A stretch of DNA of 64,000 nucleotides, taken from NCBI RefSeq assembly GCF_000225345.1, contig NC_015977.1:2711501-2775500 (forward strand). Reading direction: 5' to 3'. How positions within the stretch are numbered: position 1 is the first letter of the stretch; each line of letters begins with the position of its first letter. The position numbers and the translations under genes were made by a program. This DNA comes from Roseburia hominis A2-183. Lineage in GTDB: Bacteria > Bacillota > Clostridia > Lachnospirales > Lachnospiraceae. The notes under the pieces are model-generated. The model had not been told where the DNA came from. It searched no databases and was given only the letters and a program-made list of their open reading frames with translations. Below, piece by piece: positions 35,487-43,265 of this stretch.

Positions 35487-36325
35487 ATTTCATGCTCCTT
35501 TCGCACGAATCTCTCCACCGCCCGGTCCAGAATATAGGCGCTCTCCTTCGGCGCATATTTTCCCGGAAGTCCAAGTGCCAGATCCGCACGGATGCCGCAC
35601 TCTCTGGCGCAGGCAAAATCCGTACCGCCCGGTTTGGACGCGATGTCTAAAATATATGCATCCCGCGGCAGTTCGCGGATGATCGCACCTGTAACCACAG
35701 GCGCAGGAACCGTGTTGACCAGCATTGCCGCCCCCATCGCTTCCTCCGGTCCAAACGCAAAATCCGCGGCATAAAATCCATCCTTCTTGGCAAGTTTGCG
35801 CACTTCCCGTCTTCTTGCCAGCACCGTCACGCGCGCGCCGAGCGCTTTCAGCCTCGCAGCCACCGCTCTGCCGCAGCAGCCGTAACCGGTGACGATAATT
35901 TTTGCCTCCTCAATGTTATAAGGGCTGTGGTTCACAAGCTCCGCGATCACGCCCTCCGCCGTCGCCACTGCATTTTCTTCCGTCACAATCTCATCTTTCA
36001 TAAAATCCAGATAGTGAATGTCCCGGCGCTCCAAAAGCTCCTGCTGTTCTGTGGAGAAGCAGCCTCCAAGCACCAGCGTATCGTTCGTCAGGTTTTTATT
36101 CAATATATCGTTCAGCATTTTCTGTTCCGGTATCTTTGTCACCGGAATCGGGAGGATCAGCATATCCGCCTCCGCCAGAAAACTTTTCAACTTCTCGATT
36201 TGTTCTTTTACCGTCCCGCTGTTTCTGATATCCAGGCAGCGTACGTTGAGTCCTCTTTTGGTCATAATCTCCGCCAGATAAACCTGGCGCATGTCACTGA
36301 TGAGAAGTATGGTCTGTCTATTCAT
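35483..36325 (-). CDS. dpaA: Dipicolinate synthase subunit A
   Basis: 280 residues from the ATG at 36325 (AGGGAG 9 nt upstream; the frame is open for 17 more codons without support). The N-terminal domain ILLISDMRQVYLAEIMTKRG and the NAD(P)-binding motif GYGCCGRAVAARLKALGARV mark SpoVFA/DpaA, the dehydrogenase subunit. It is paired with dpaB. In Bacillus the pair is transcribed by sigma-K in the mother cell; I did not find a convincing sigma-K promoter by eye. Confidence 0.93.
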   Translation of the reverse strand: MNRQTILLISDMRQVYLAEIMTKRGLNVRCLDIRNSGTVKEQIEKLKSFLAEADMLILPIPVTKIPEQKMLNDILNKNLTNDTLVLGGCFSTEQQELLERRDIHYLDFMKDEIVTEENAVATAEGVIAELVNHSPYNIEEAKIIVTGYGCCGRAVAARLKALGARVTVLARRREVRKLAKKDGFYAADFAFGPEEAMGAAMLVNTVPAPVVTGAIIRELPRDAYILDIASKPGGTDFACARECGIRADLALGLPGKYAPKESAYILDRAVERFVRKEHEM

Positions 36326-36509
36326 AGAATTACGCTCCCTTCTCTTTATTATATGAAGCGCACGCTCTTCTGCCACAGCGAAGCATTTACATGTATTTTA
36401 CGAAAAATATATATTATATCTATTGCATCTATATTTTCAGAATATTTTTTCGTTTATTCTTTGTTTATTGTTTTTAAATATTTTTTATTATAATTTTCTC
36501 ATTTTATGC

Positions 36510-36538
36510 TTGACTTTTTCTCATATATCAGATAGAAT
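36510..36538 (+). promoter_or_regulatory. Strong plus-strand promoter in the dpaA-ldt gap
   Basis: TTGACT (36510-36515), a 17-nt spacer and TAGAAT (36533-36538). It drives transcription away from dpaA across a region without an obvious gene. Confidence 0.6.
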
Positions 36539-36544
36539 AAAGAC

Positions 36545-36857
36545 AACAAAAAGAAAGGAAAACGAAATCGAAGGAAAGGAAGGTACAAGCCACCAGAAAC
36601 GTAACGATTTACCCAAAACGATATTAAGGAAAGAGAGGTACAGACCACCGAAAACGTAATTGCATTCGTTTTTTTCTAACTCCCGAAAAACACACGTGAC
36701 AATCCAAATCATGGAAAGAGGAATCAGTATCAGATGAGTTAATCAGATATGATGCGATATCCACCGTCATAAGAAGAGTGATACAAGGTACGAAGGAAGC
36801 GAAGAAGTCCGAAAGAAAAAGAAAAGAGAGGTACAGTCCCATGGACGAGATAGTTTA
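36545..36857 (+). ncRNA. Candidate plus-strand transcript with repeated purine-rich motif
   Basis: Bounded by a promoter (36510-36538) and a terminator (36858-36911). It contains three copies of an AGGAAGGTACA/AGAGAGGTACAG block (36579, 36634 and 36827 onward). Read in the appropriate frames each gives a similar peptide end: RRKGRYKPPET, LRKERYRPPKT and KRKERYSPMDEIV, each followed at once by a stop. No complete ORF with a start codon and ribosome site spans them. It may be an RNA gene or a set of decayed gene ends. Confidence 0.35.
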
Positions 36858-36911
36858 GAAGGCGACATCGATTCAAATGAATAGGATGTCGCCTTCGTCG
36901 TTTTATTTTTT
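36858..36911 (+). terminator. Terminator of the 36545 transcript
   Basis: GAAGGCGACATC (36858-36869) pairs perfectly with GATGTCGCCTTC (36885-36896), followed by GTCGTTTTATTTTTT. The U-run is on the plus strand, so it serves the plus-strand transcript better than the ldt gene. Confidence 0.7.
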
Positions 36912-37928
36912 CTATTTTATCTGTTTTTCCTGCTCGCTCTCCGTCACGGACGTCTCCGTCTGCTGCCAGGGATTTTCCTCATCCGGATCAGTCGGATCCC
37001 AGTGGCAGTCCGGATCTGATTTATCCAGTTTTTGTGCCTCCGGTTTCCCGAGCGGCCCCGGGTCTTCCCCGTCGTATATTTCAACCGTAGTGCCTTCCGG
37101 GCAGTTCTCCGCAATCCATTTTGCATCCTCCACCGTCAGTCTTACGCAGCCCATCGACGCCTGCTGTCCCAGCTTGTTATACTTGTCCGTACAGAGTGTA
37201 TCCTTTGCGCGCTTGTAATAGGGCACAGAATGGAACAGGATTCCCCCGTGAATCCGCGTCGCGTACTGCCCATACACACCGCCATAGAGTTCCCGCCACA
37301 GATACTTGGTGGAAATCTGGTAAGTTCCGCGCGGCGTTGCGTTGTAAAGTCCGGTCGAGCATACCATTGCCTTATAGGGTACCGTATACTCCCCCTCCTC
37401 ATCCTGGGTGTAGATCGTGACGCAGTTCTGCTTGCGATTGATGCGGATATAATACGAAAATTCCGGTGTCTGCGTCTCCTTAACATCCGCTTCCGCTTTT
37501 CCGGTTCCGCTTACATCCGGCGTCTCAGTCTCTTCCTGCCGCACCGCTTCTGTCCCTTCCACCTGCAAGTCTTCCCCGTTCCCTGCATTTTCACCGGTCT
37601 GCGCCGTCCCGCCGCTTCCGTTTTCCCCCACATTCGTTTTGGCATTCTCACCACTTCCTGTGAGCGGTGTCTCTCCATCGTCTGCGAGCAGAATGTTTTC
37701 CGTGCTGCCGTCCATCACCAGTTCTTCCCGCTGGTACTCCCTGGTCCACAGTCCGTTGTCGCCGCTTAGCACCGCCAGTGCAGGCACATTCCACTCCATC
37801 TTGAGCGCAACAAATTCAAACAATGTCAGTACGCACAAAAAGACAGTGACTGCAGCCGCAATCATGCGGGCAGCCCTGCCTTCCATCATACGCTGTAATT
37901 CATTTTGCTCGTGCTTGTTGTTCTTCAT
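36912..37928 (-). CDS. L,D-transpeptidase (YkuD domain), membrane-anchored
   Basis: 338 residues. One N-terminal membrane segment at about 22-45 (MIAAAVTVFLCVLTLFEFVA), an acidic Gly/Thr/Glu-rich linker (about 75-155), then the YkuD domain. That domain carries the catalytic pattern RIHGGILFHSVPYYKRA and SMGCVRLTVEDAKWI, with the nucleophilic Cys in SMGC. It would form 3-3 peptide cross-links or attach ligands in the cell wall outside the membrane. A charged C-terminal tail follows the domain. It lies 9 nt downstream of the aspartokinase gene, which may be coincidental packing. Confidence 0.9.
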   Translation of the reverse strand: MKNNKHEQNELQRMMEGRAARMIAAAVTVFLCVLTLFEFVALKMEWNVPALAVLSGDNGLWTREYQREELVMDGSTENILLADDGETPLTGSGENAKTNVGENGSGGTAQTGENAGNGEDLQVEGTEAVRQEETETPDVSGTGKAEADVKETQTPEFSYYIRINRKQNCVTIYTQDEEGEYTVPYKAMVCSTGLYNATPRGTYQISTKYLWRELYGGVYGQYATRIHGGILFHSVPYYKRAKDTLCTDKYNKLGQQASMGCVRLTVEDAKWIAENCPEGTTVEIYDGEDPGPLGKPEAQKLDKSDPDCHWDPTDPDEENPWQQTETSVTESEQEKQIK

Positions 37929-37937
37929 ATCTTAATC

Positions 37938-39257
37938 TTAAAGCTGGGTCTCCACGAAAATGTCATAGATCGCACGGATTGCCGGTTCAAAATCCGCATT
38001 GCTCACACCGATAATAATGTTAAGCTCAGAAGATCCCTGATCGATCATCTTGACGTTGATGTTTGCATGTGCCAGTGCCGAGAAGATACGGCCTGCCGTT
38101 CCTCTGGTCGACTTCATGCCGCGTCCCACAACCGCGATCAGCGCCAGATCACCCTCCAGCTCGATACTGTCCGGCTTTGCCAGACGGTGAATTGCTGAGA
38201 TCACTGCCTGCTCCTTGCCCTCGAATTCCGGCTGGTGAACGAAGATTGTCATCGTGTCGATGCCAGACGGCATATGCTCGAATGAGATATTATTCTCCTC
38301 AAACGCGGACAATACTTTTCTCCCGAATCCAACCTCGGAATTCATCATATCCTTATCAATATTGACGGAAACAAAACCTTTTTTGCCGGCAATACCGGTA
38401 ATGGTGTATTTTGACTGATGGCAGGTGCTCTCCACGATCCAGGTTCCCTCGTCATCCGGCGCGTTGGTATTGCGGATGTTGATCGGAATTCCTGCTTTTC
38501 TCACCGGGAACACTGCGTCCTCATGAAGCACGCTGGCGCCCATATAGGAAAGCTCGCGCAGCTCACGGTATGTGATCGTCTTGATCGGCTGCGGATCCTT
38601 AATGATGCGCGGATCTGCAATGAGAAAGCCCGACACATCCGTCCAGTTCTCATAGCAGGTGGCATGTACCGCACGCGCCACGATGGATCCCGTGATGTCG
38701 GAACCGCCTCTGGAAAAGGTCTTGATCGTTCCGTCCGGCAGTGCCCCGTAGAATCCCGGAATTACCGCACGCTCGCATTTCTCCAGACGCTCTGCCAGCA
38801 CCTTGTTGGTCTTCTCCGCGTCAAAAGTTCCGTCCTCCTCGAAGGAAATCACCTCTGCCGCATCCACAAACTCGTAGCCAAGGTAATTCGCCATAATAAT
38901 ACCGTTCAGATATTCGCCGCGGGACGCCGCATAGTCAACCCCCGCTTTATTTTTAAAGTTCTCACTGATCTTTTTGAATTCTTCCTCCAGTGACAGCTTC
39001 AGATTCAGTCCATTGATAATTGTGTCATAGCGGTCCTTGATCTTCATCAGCGGCACGCGGAAATCCTCCTCCGCCTCCACCAGCGCATAACAGGCATATA
39101 ACATATCTGTGACCTTGGTGTCCTTGGCATTGCGTTTTCCCGGGGCACTCGGCACTACATAACGTCTTTCCTTATCCGCCTGAATGATCTTCCCCACTTT
39201 TGCAAACTGTTCCGCACTTGCCAGAGAGCTGCCGCCAAACTTCACAACTTTAATCAT
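37938..39257 (-). CDS. Aspartate kinase
   Basis: 439 residues, monofunctional class. The amino-acid kinase domain has VKFGGSSLASAEQFAKVGKI at the N-terminus and IKTFSRGGSDITGSIVARAV in the active site. Two C-terminal ACT domains follow (about 300-439; GIAGKKGFVSVNIDKDMMNS, LIAVVGRGMKSTRGTAGRIF), which bind the feedback amino acid. It phosphorylates L-aspartate in the first step to lysine, threonine, methionine and diaminopimelate. The diaminopimelate branch also feeds dipicolinate and peptidoglycan synthesis, in keeping with its neighbours dpaAB and ldt. Confidence 0.95.
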   Translation of the reverse strand: MIKVVKFGGSSLASAEQFAKVGKIIQADKERRYVVPSAPGKRNAKDTKVTDMLYACYALVEAEEDFRVPLMKIKDRYDTIINGLNLKLSLEEEFKKISENFKNKAGVDYAASRGEYLNGIIMANYLGYEFVDAAEVISFEEDGTFDAEKTNKVLAERLEKCERAVIPGFYGALPDGTIKTFSRGGSDITGSIVARAVHATCYENWTDVSGFLIADPRIIKDPQPIKTITYRELRELSYMGASVLHEDAVFPVRKAGIPINIRNTNAPDDEGTWIVESTCHQSKYTITGIAGKKGFVSVNIDKDMMNSEVGFGRKVLSAFEENNISFEHMPSGIDTMTIFVHQPEFEGKEQAVISAIHRLAKPDSIELEGDLALIAVVGRGMKSTRGTAGRIFSALAHANINVKMIDQGSSELNIIIGVSNADFEPAIRAIYDIFVETQL

Positions 39258-39390
39258 TTTTCTGCTCCTCCAATTACCAGCTATCGTCAGGGACGCTTCC
39301 GTCCTCGCTTTAACGATTTAATATAACGATATATATATTATCATAAATGGCGGTTCCGTCAAATGATTTTTTTGAAAAATCGCGTTTTTC

Positions 39391-40188
39391 CTACAAAATG
39401 GCAACCGGTCCGGCAAGCTTCTCACGTACCACATACATGGTCATGTCCGGGCGCGTCGCCACCTTCCATTTCACAAGCGTCATCTGCATCTGTTCCAGTT
39501 CGATGGCAGTGATGCACCCGGGATGCACACAGCTTCCCGCATTCAGATACAGCTCCCCGTTTTCCGGCAGTCTCGGTCTGTGTGAATGGCCGGCAATCAG
39601 ATAACGGTCGTGAAGTCTGGTCCAGCCCGCCAGGCACTGTTCATACCGGACCGCCTTTTTATAATTGCGCGCCGCACTCGTGGGATCATTCACGCCGGAG
39701 CGCTCCAACGGTTTCCACACGTAGCGCACCAGAGCTCTGGAGAGCCTCCAGCACACAGAATTAAAAAAATCCGCCTGATGCCCGTGAATCATGCAGACAT
39801 CCCTTCCGCCCTCGCAATTATCTAATATAATCGCCTCCGGCAGGATTTTTCTCAGCTCCATATTGTGGTTTCCATAGATGCGGCACAGCGCATTCCGGCT
39901 TTGCAGACAAGCAAACATCTCATACACGGTCTCGTGATAGTGCACAATCCGGTCCATGCAGCGGTTTTCCCAGAGTTCCTCCCCGTCCCCCAGTTCCAGA
40001 TAGAAGAATCCTCTCTTTATATAATGTTCCATCGCCGCCTCGTACAGGTACGCGTTTTTCAGGAAATTGTCATTTGTTGTCCCTTCCCCTCTGTGGCAGT
40101 CACTGATCACCACATAGCGGCTGCCCGTGCCAAGCGGAAGGTGCAGGGCATGTTCCAATGCCCTGTCAATCCTTCGATAACATCCCAT
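39391..40188 (-). CDS. Metallophosphoesterase
   Basis: 265 residues with the calcineurin-like metal-binding blocks in order: YVVISDCHRGEG (D-x-H), ELGDGEELWENR (GD), YGNHNME (GNH[E/D]-type), IHGHQADFF and IAGHSHRPRLPENG (GHxH). The order and size resemble the UDP-2,3-diacylglucosamine hydrolase/LpxH-like branch, but a Gram-positive has no lipid A, so the substrate is unknown. It lies 4 nt after the DUF4474-type gene and is probably co-transcribed with it and the LysM gene. Confidence 0.85.
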   Translation of the reverse strand: MGCYRRIDRALEHALHLPLGTGSRYVVISDCHRGEGTTNDNFLKNAYLYEAAMEHYIKRGFFYLELGDGEELWENRCMDRIVHYHETVYEMFACLQSRNALCRIYGNHNMELRKILPEAIILDNCEGGRDVCMIHGHQADFFNSVCWRLSRALVRYVWKPLERSGVNDPTSAARNYKKAVRYEQCLAGWTRLHDRYLIAGHSHRPRLPENGELYLNAGSCVHPGCITAIELEQMQMTLVKWKVATRPDMTMYVVREKLAGPVAIL

Positions 40189-40192
40189 GTTT

Positions 40193-41131
40193 TCACCTGC
40201 CCCGACATGATCTGTGCGGTTTCCTGGTCCTGCAGCGCGGTTTGCATCGCCCGCCCGAAAGCACCAGAATCTTCCGAAACCATCCCGGAAGCAGATAATA
40301 TAGAAATACCATTCTGTCCGCCGTCCGTTTCCACGGGTATGTCACGATCCTAAATCCTCTGCACAGCAGCCTGTTCCAGAGAAGCACCACGCTTCTGCAG
40401 ATTCCCGGAATCAATCCGTGTTCCTCCGAAAAATTCATCCGCACACTGACTTCTCTTCCGCAGATGCGAAAAAGGCTGCGCGGTTTTCCGGTTTTGTGGA
40501 GACCTTCCCAGAACGCCAGCGCCATCTCCTGCTCTGGGAAAATCAGCGTCGTGGCAAGTCTGAGGCGCGACGGTTTTGTATACACGCCCATCCGAAAGCC
40601 GGTGAGCCACCAGTGTCTGGCACAGATTTCATAAAACGTTTCCTCTGCCGTATCCAGACAGCTGCAGATTCTCGGGAGTTCTGCATCCGATACCGCTTCA
40701 AAATGCGCCGTGTGATAGGCGTGCGGCGGAATCACGCCCTTCGCATGGTAAATTCCGACCTCTCCGCCGGTGTTGATCCCGTACTGTCCCTTCCAGAATT
40801 CCACCAGCCAGGTTCTTCCCTCATAATTAAAGTACACGGGAAATGCGTCAATCACCATCCCGGCACCCACCGTCATGGTATCATATTTCGCCTCATATCC
40901 CTTGTCACGCTGCCAGGCATCCAGCCTTGAGGTAAAAATATCTTCCGACGGCAGATAAGCAAATCCAAAGGGTTCCGCCAGTTCATTGAGCAGCCGCACC
41001 CGTTCCCCGGGAGTCAATGCAAGAACTTTTTTCTTCGCCCGCACTCTGTGCACTACTGCCAGGATCAGCAGCGCCGCAAATAGTACCAGAAAGGCGATGC
41101 ACAAGAGGCACCGCCCGTTTGCAAAGCACAT
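40193..41131 (-). CDS. DUF4474-domain membrane protein
   Basis: 312 residues. An N-terminal membrane segment (about 8-27; LLCIAFLVLFAALLILAVVH) is followed by a cytoplasmic or external domain with FGFAYLPSEDIFTSRLDAWQ, LVEFWKGQYGINTGGEVGIY and ARHWWLTGFRMGVYTKPS. From memory these are the hallmarks of DUF4474. Function unknown. Its start overlaps the LysM gene stop (TGATG), so translation is coupled. The C-terminal ~35 residues are very basic. Confidence 0.75.
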   Translation of the reverse strand: MCFANGRCLLCIAFLVLFAALLILAVVHRVRAKKKVLALTPGERVRLLNELAEPFGFAYLPSEDIFTSRLDAWQRDKGYEAKYDTMTVGAGMVIDAFPVYFNYEGRTWLVEFWKGQYGINTGGEVGIYHAKGVIPPHAYHTAHFEAVSDAELPRICSCLDTAEETFYEICARHWWLTGFRMGVYTKPSRLRLATTLIFPEQEMALAFWEGLHKTGKPRSLFRICGREVSVRMNFSEEHGLIPGICRSVVLLWNRLLCRGFRIVTYPWKRTADRMVFLYYLLPGWFRKILVLSGGRCKPRCRTRKPHRSCRGR

Positions 41132-42012
41132 CAGCGCGCCAGAAGTCCTCTTGCGAGATAATCAGCGAGTTCCAGCACCAGATCACTTAAATCCCGGAAG
41201 GTATCAATGCTCTGGTCATACTCACCGTTCATCTGATGTTCTATAATCTCGCGCGTCATATCCAGATAATTCAACAGAAGATTCCTCGTCTCTTTTCCTG
41301 CAAAGTAGGGATTCTGGTCAGCGAGAAGTGTTGCGATCTGATTCGCATTAGCATACCACTCCCGGATCTGCTGTTCATAATTCTCCTTATCCCCGGATTT
41401 TAACGTGCGGATGATCTGCCCCGTCATCTCCACATGTTCCACGAGCAGATTGCGCAGCTGTCTTGTGACAGCTACCGGCAGCCGCTCTGCAAAAACATCC
41501 GTGATTGCATCTGCAGTTTCCAACAGGCGTCCCTCCACTGCATACTGCTCTTTTGCATCTGCCCCGGAATCCACACTCATCATATACATCCGTGTCCAGT
41601 AGATCAGTTCCAGCCACGCCAGACGCATTGTCTCAAACAGCTGATTCACTGAATTCTGCCTCTCTCCCGCTGTCTGATTTCCGCCCGGGCGCTGTCCACC
41701 CGGAATCACCACTCCGATACCGATGTTTCCGCCCACGCCGGCATTACTGGTATTTCCACCATTTCCAGCATTACCGGTGTTCCCGGTGCTTCCGCTGTTT
41801 CCCGTGTTCCCGGTGTTTGCGCTGCCTCCCTGGGGCGGTACGTAGCTTTCCCCCGGGCAGACATAGAGCTTCATTCCTACCTGCAGGTTGTAGGGGTTTA
41901 CCCCCGGATTTCCGAGTATCAGTTCCGTGACGGTTGTGTGGTACTGTCTCGCAAGGCGATACAGTGAATCCCCCTCCTGCACGGTGTGTACCATTCTATT
42001 CTGACAATACAT
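41131..42012 (-). CDS. LysM-domain protein
   Basis: 293 residues. One LysM domain at about 9-55 (VQEGDSLYRLARQYHTT, NPGVNPYNLQVGMKLYVCPG) binds peptidoglycan or chitin-like glycans. A low-complexity Gly/Asn/Thr linker (GNTGNSGSTGNTGNAGNGGN) follows at about 66-105, then a helical C-terminal domain (about 125-293). There is no classical signal peptide, so how it reaches the wall is unclear; similar SafA/LysM coat-type proteins in spore formers also lack one. The first gene of a three-gene unit with the DUF4474 and phosphoesterase genes. Confidence 0.85.
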   Translation of the reverse strand: MYCQNRMVHTVQEGDSLYRLARQYHTTVTELILGNPGVNPYNLQVGMKLYVCPGESYVPPQGGSANTGNTGNSGSTGNTGNAGNGGNTSNAGVGGNIGIGVVIPGGQRPGGNQTAGERQNSVNQLFETMRLAWLELIYWTRMYMMSVDSGADAKEQYAVEGRLLETADAITDVFAERLPVAVTRQLRNLLVEHVEMTGQIIRTLKSGDKENYEQQIREWYANANQIATLLADQNPYFAGKETRNLLLNYLDMTREIIEHQMNGEYDQSIDTFRDLSDLVLELADYLARGLLAR

Positions 42013-42106
42013 AAAGATTCCACTTCTTTGTTTTCTCTCTTTATCTTATGTCAGATATAAGATCCTGGTGCATAATGATCTGCATATAGGGCAGGCAGAC
42101 CGCGTG

Positions 42107-42799
42107 CTACATAATTCCTGCAAATACCGGTGCCAGCACAACTGTCAGAAGTCCCGCAACCGCAATGGCAAGACTGCTCATCGCACCTTCGATCTCTCCT
42201 ATCTCCATCGCCTTGACTGTACCAACCGCATGGGATGACGCTCCGATTGCAATTCCCTTTGCCACCGGCTCCTCAATCTTAAATATACGGCAGACCGTCT
42301 CCGCCAGCATATTGCCAATCACTCCGGTAATAATAATCACAGCAACCGTGATGGTCACATAACCGCCAAGCTCCTCCGATATTCCCATGCCGATCGCGGT
42401 CGTGATGGATTTCGGCAGAAGCGTCACATACTGCGCATGATCAAAATGAAACAACAGTGCCAGTACAAGCACACACACAAGACTCGTAATCACACCGGAG
42501 ATCAATCCAAGCACGATTGCCTTGGAATGTTTTTTCAAAAGCTCCACCTGCTCGTAGAGCGGGATCGCCAGACAGACCGTTGCCGGCGTCAGAAGATAGC
42601 TCAGATATTTTGCTCCCGCGTTATAACTCTCGTAAGGAATATCAAACGCGACCAGAAAAACGATCACCGCGACGATCGAAATTAAAAGTGGATTACATAT
42701 CGGCCACTTCAGCTTCTTTTTCAAAAATACTCCCAGTTCATAGGTCAATACGCTGATTGCCACACCGAAAAATACAGACTGATTTAAAAATTCCTTCAT
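42107..42799 (-). CDS. lrgB: LrgB-family membrane protein
   Basis: 230 residues, about six to seven membrane segments. The conserved LLPKSITTAIGMGISEELGG and IAIGASSHAVGTVKAMEIGE identify the LrgB/CidB/YohK family. With the LrgA protein it modulates murein hydrolase release and, in recent work on relatives, pyruvate or small-acid transport. It follows lrgA by 4 nt, forming an lrgAB operon. Confidence 0.93.
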   Translation of the reverse strand: MKEFLNQSVFFGVAISVLTYELGVFLKKKLKWPICNPLLISIVAVIVFLVAFDIPYESYNAGAKYLSYLLTPATVCLAIPLYEQVELLKKHSKAIVLGLISGVITSLVCVLVLALLFHFDHAQYVTLLPKSITTAIGMGISEELGGYVTITVAVIIITGVIGNMLAETVCRIFKIEEPVAKGIAIGASSHAVGTVKAMEIGEIEGAMSSLAIAVAGLLTVVLAPVFAGIM

Positions 42800-42803
42800 T
42801 GTT

Positions 42804-43157
42804 TTATGCCTTTCTGTTTCTGCGAATTACAAACTGTGTCACTCTTCCCGAAATCACCATAACCACAATCGTGGATACAAACATGATCACAACCACCTGC
42901 ACACAGATCGGCTTTAAAGCGCTCCAGGACTCGACCAGCCCCGCCCCCGCCGGAATAAACATCACCGGCATGATCTCTATCAAAAATTTCCCTGCATCTT
43001 CCACTGCAGAGAGTTTTATTATTCCAAGCTCCAGTGCCGCAAACAACAATACCAGTCCATAGATGCTTGCCGGTACCGGAAGTGGAAGCAATGCCTTTAA
43101 TCCTTCTCCAAGAAATGAAAAAAGTAAAATAATCAAAAATTGTTTCAAATGCTTCAT
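42804..43157 (-). CDS. lrgA: LrgA/CidA-family holin-like protein
   Basis: 117 residues from the ATG at 43157, which has GAGGAG 8 nt upstream; an ATG 18 nt earlier has no site. Four membrane helices; LLPLPVPASIYGLVLLFAAL and FIPAGAGLVESWSALKPICV are the family motifs. It is proposed to form holin-like oligomers that influence autolysis or export. Just downstream of the hybrid kinase gene on the same strand (108 nt), so regulation by that kinase is possible; in other Firmicutes lrgAB is controlled by LytSR. Confidence 0.9.
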   Translation of the reverse strand: MKHLKQFLIILLFSFLGEGLKALLPLPVPASIYGLVLLFAALELGIIKLSAVEDAGKFLIEIMPVMFIPAGAGLVESWSALKPICVQVVVIMFVSTIVVMVISGRVTQFVIRRNRKA

Positions 43158-43265
43158 CCTGCCGTCTCCTCTCATCGGAACTTATTATAGCAACAGTATC
43201 ACAACTTTTACATCGACATTCCGACGAAATGCATGCCTTTCTTTTTCTATTTACAGTGCAACTTT

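Noticed and set aside
36545-36857. Type III toxin-antitoxin RNA (tandem repeats with promoter and terminator)
   Set aside because: Copies are spaced irregularly (about 55 and 193 nt) and no ToxN-like gene follows.
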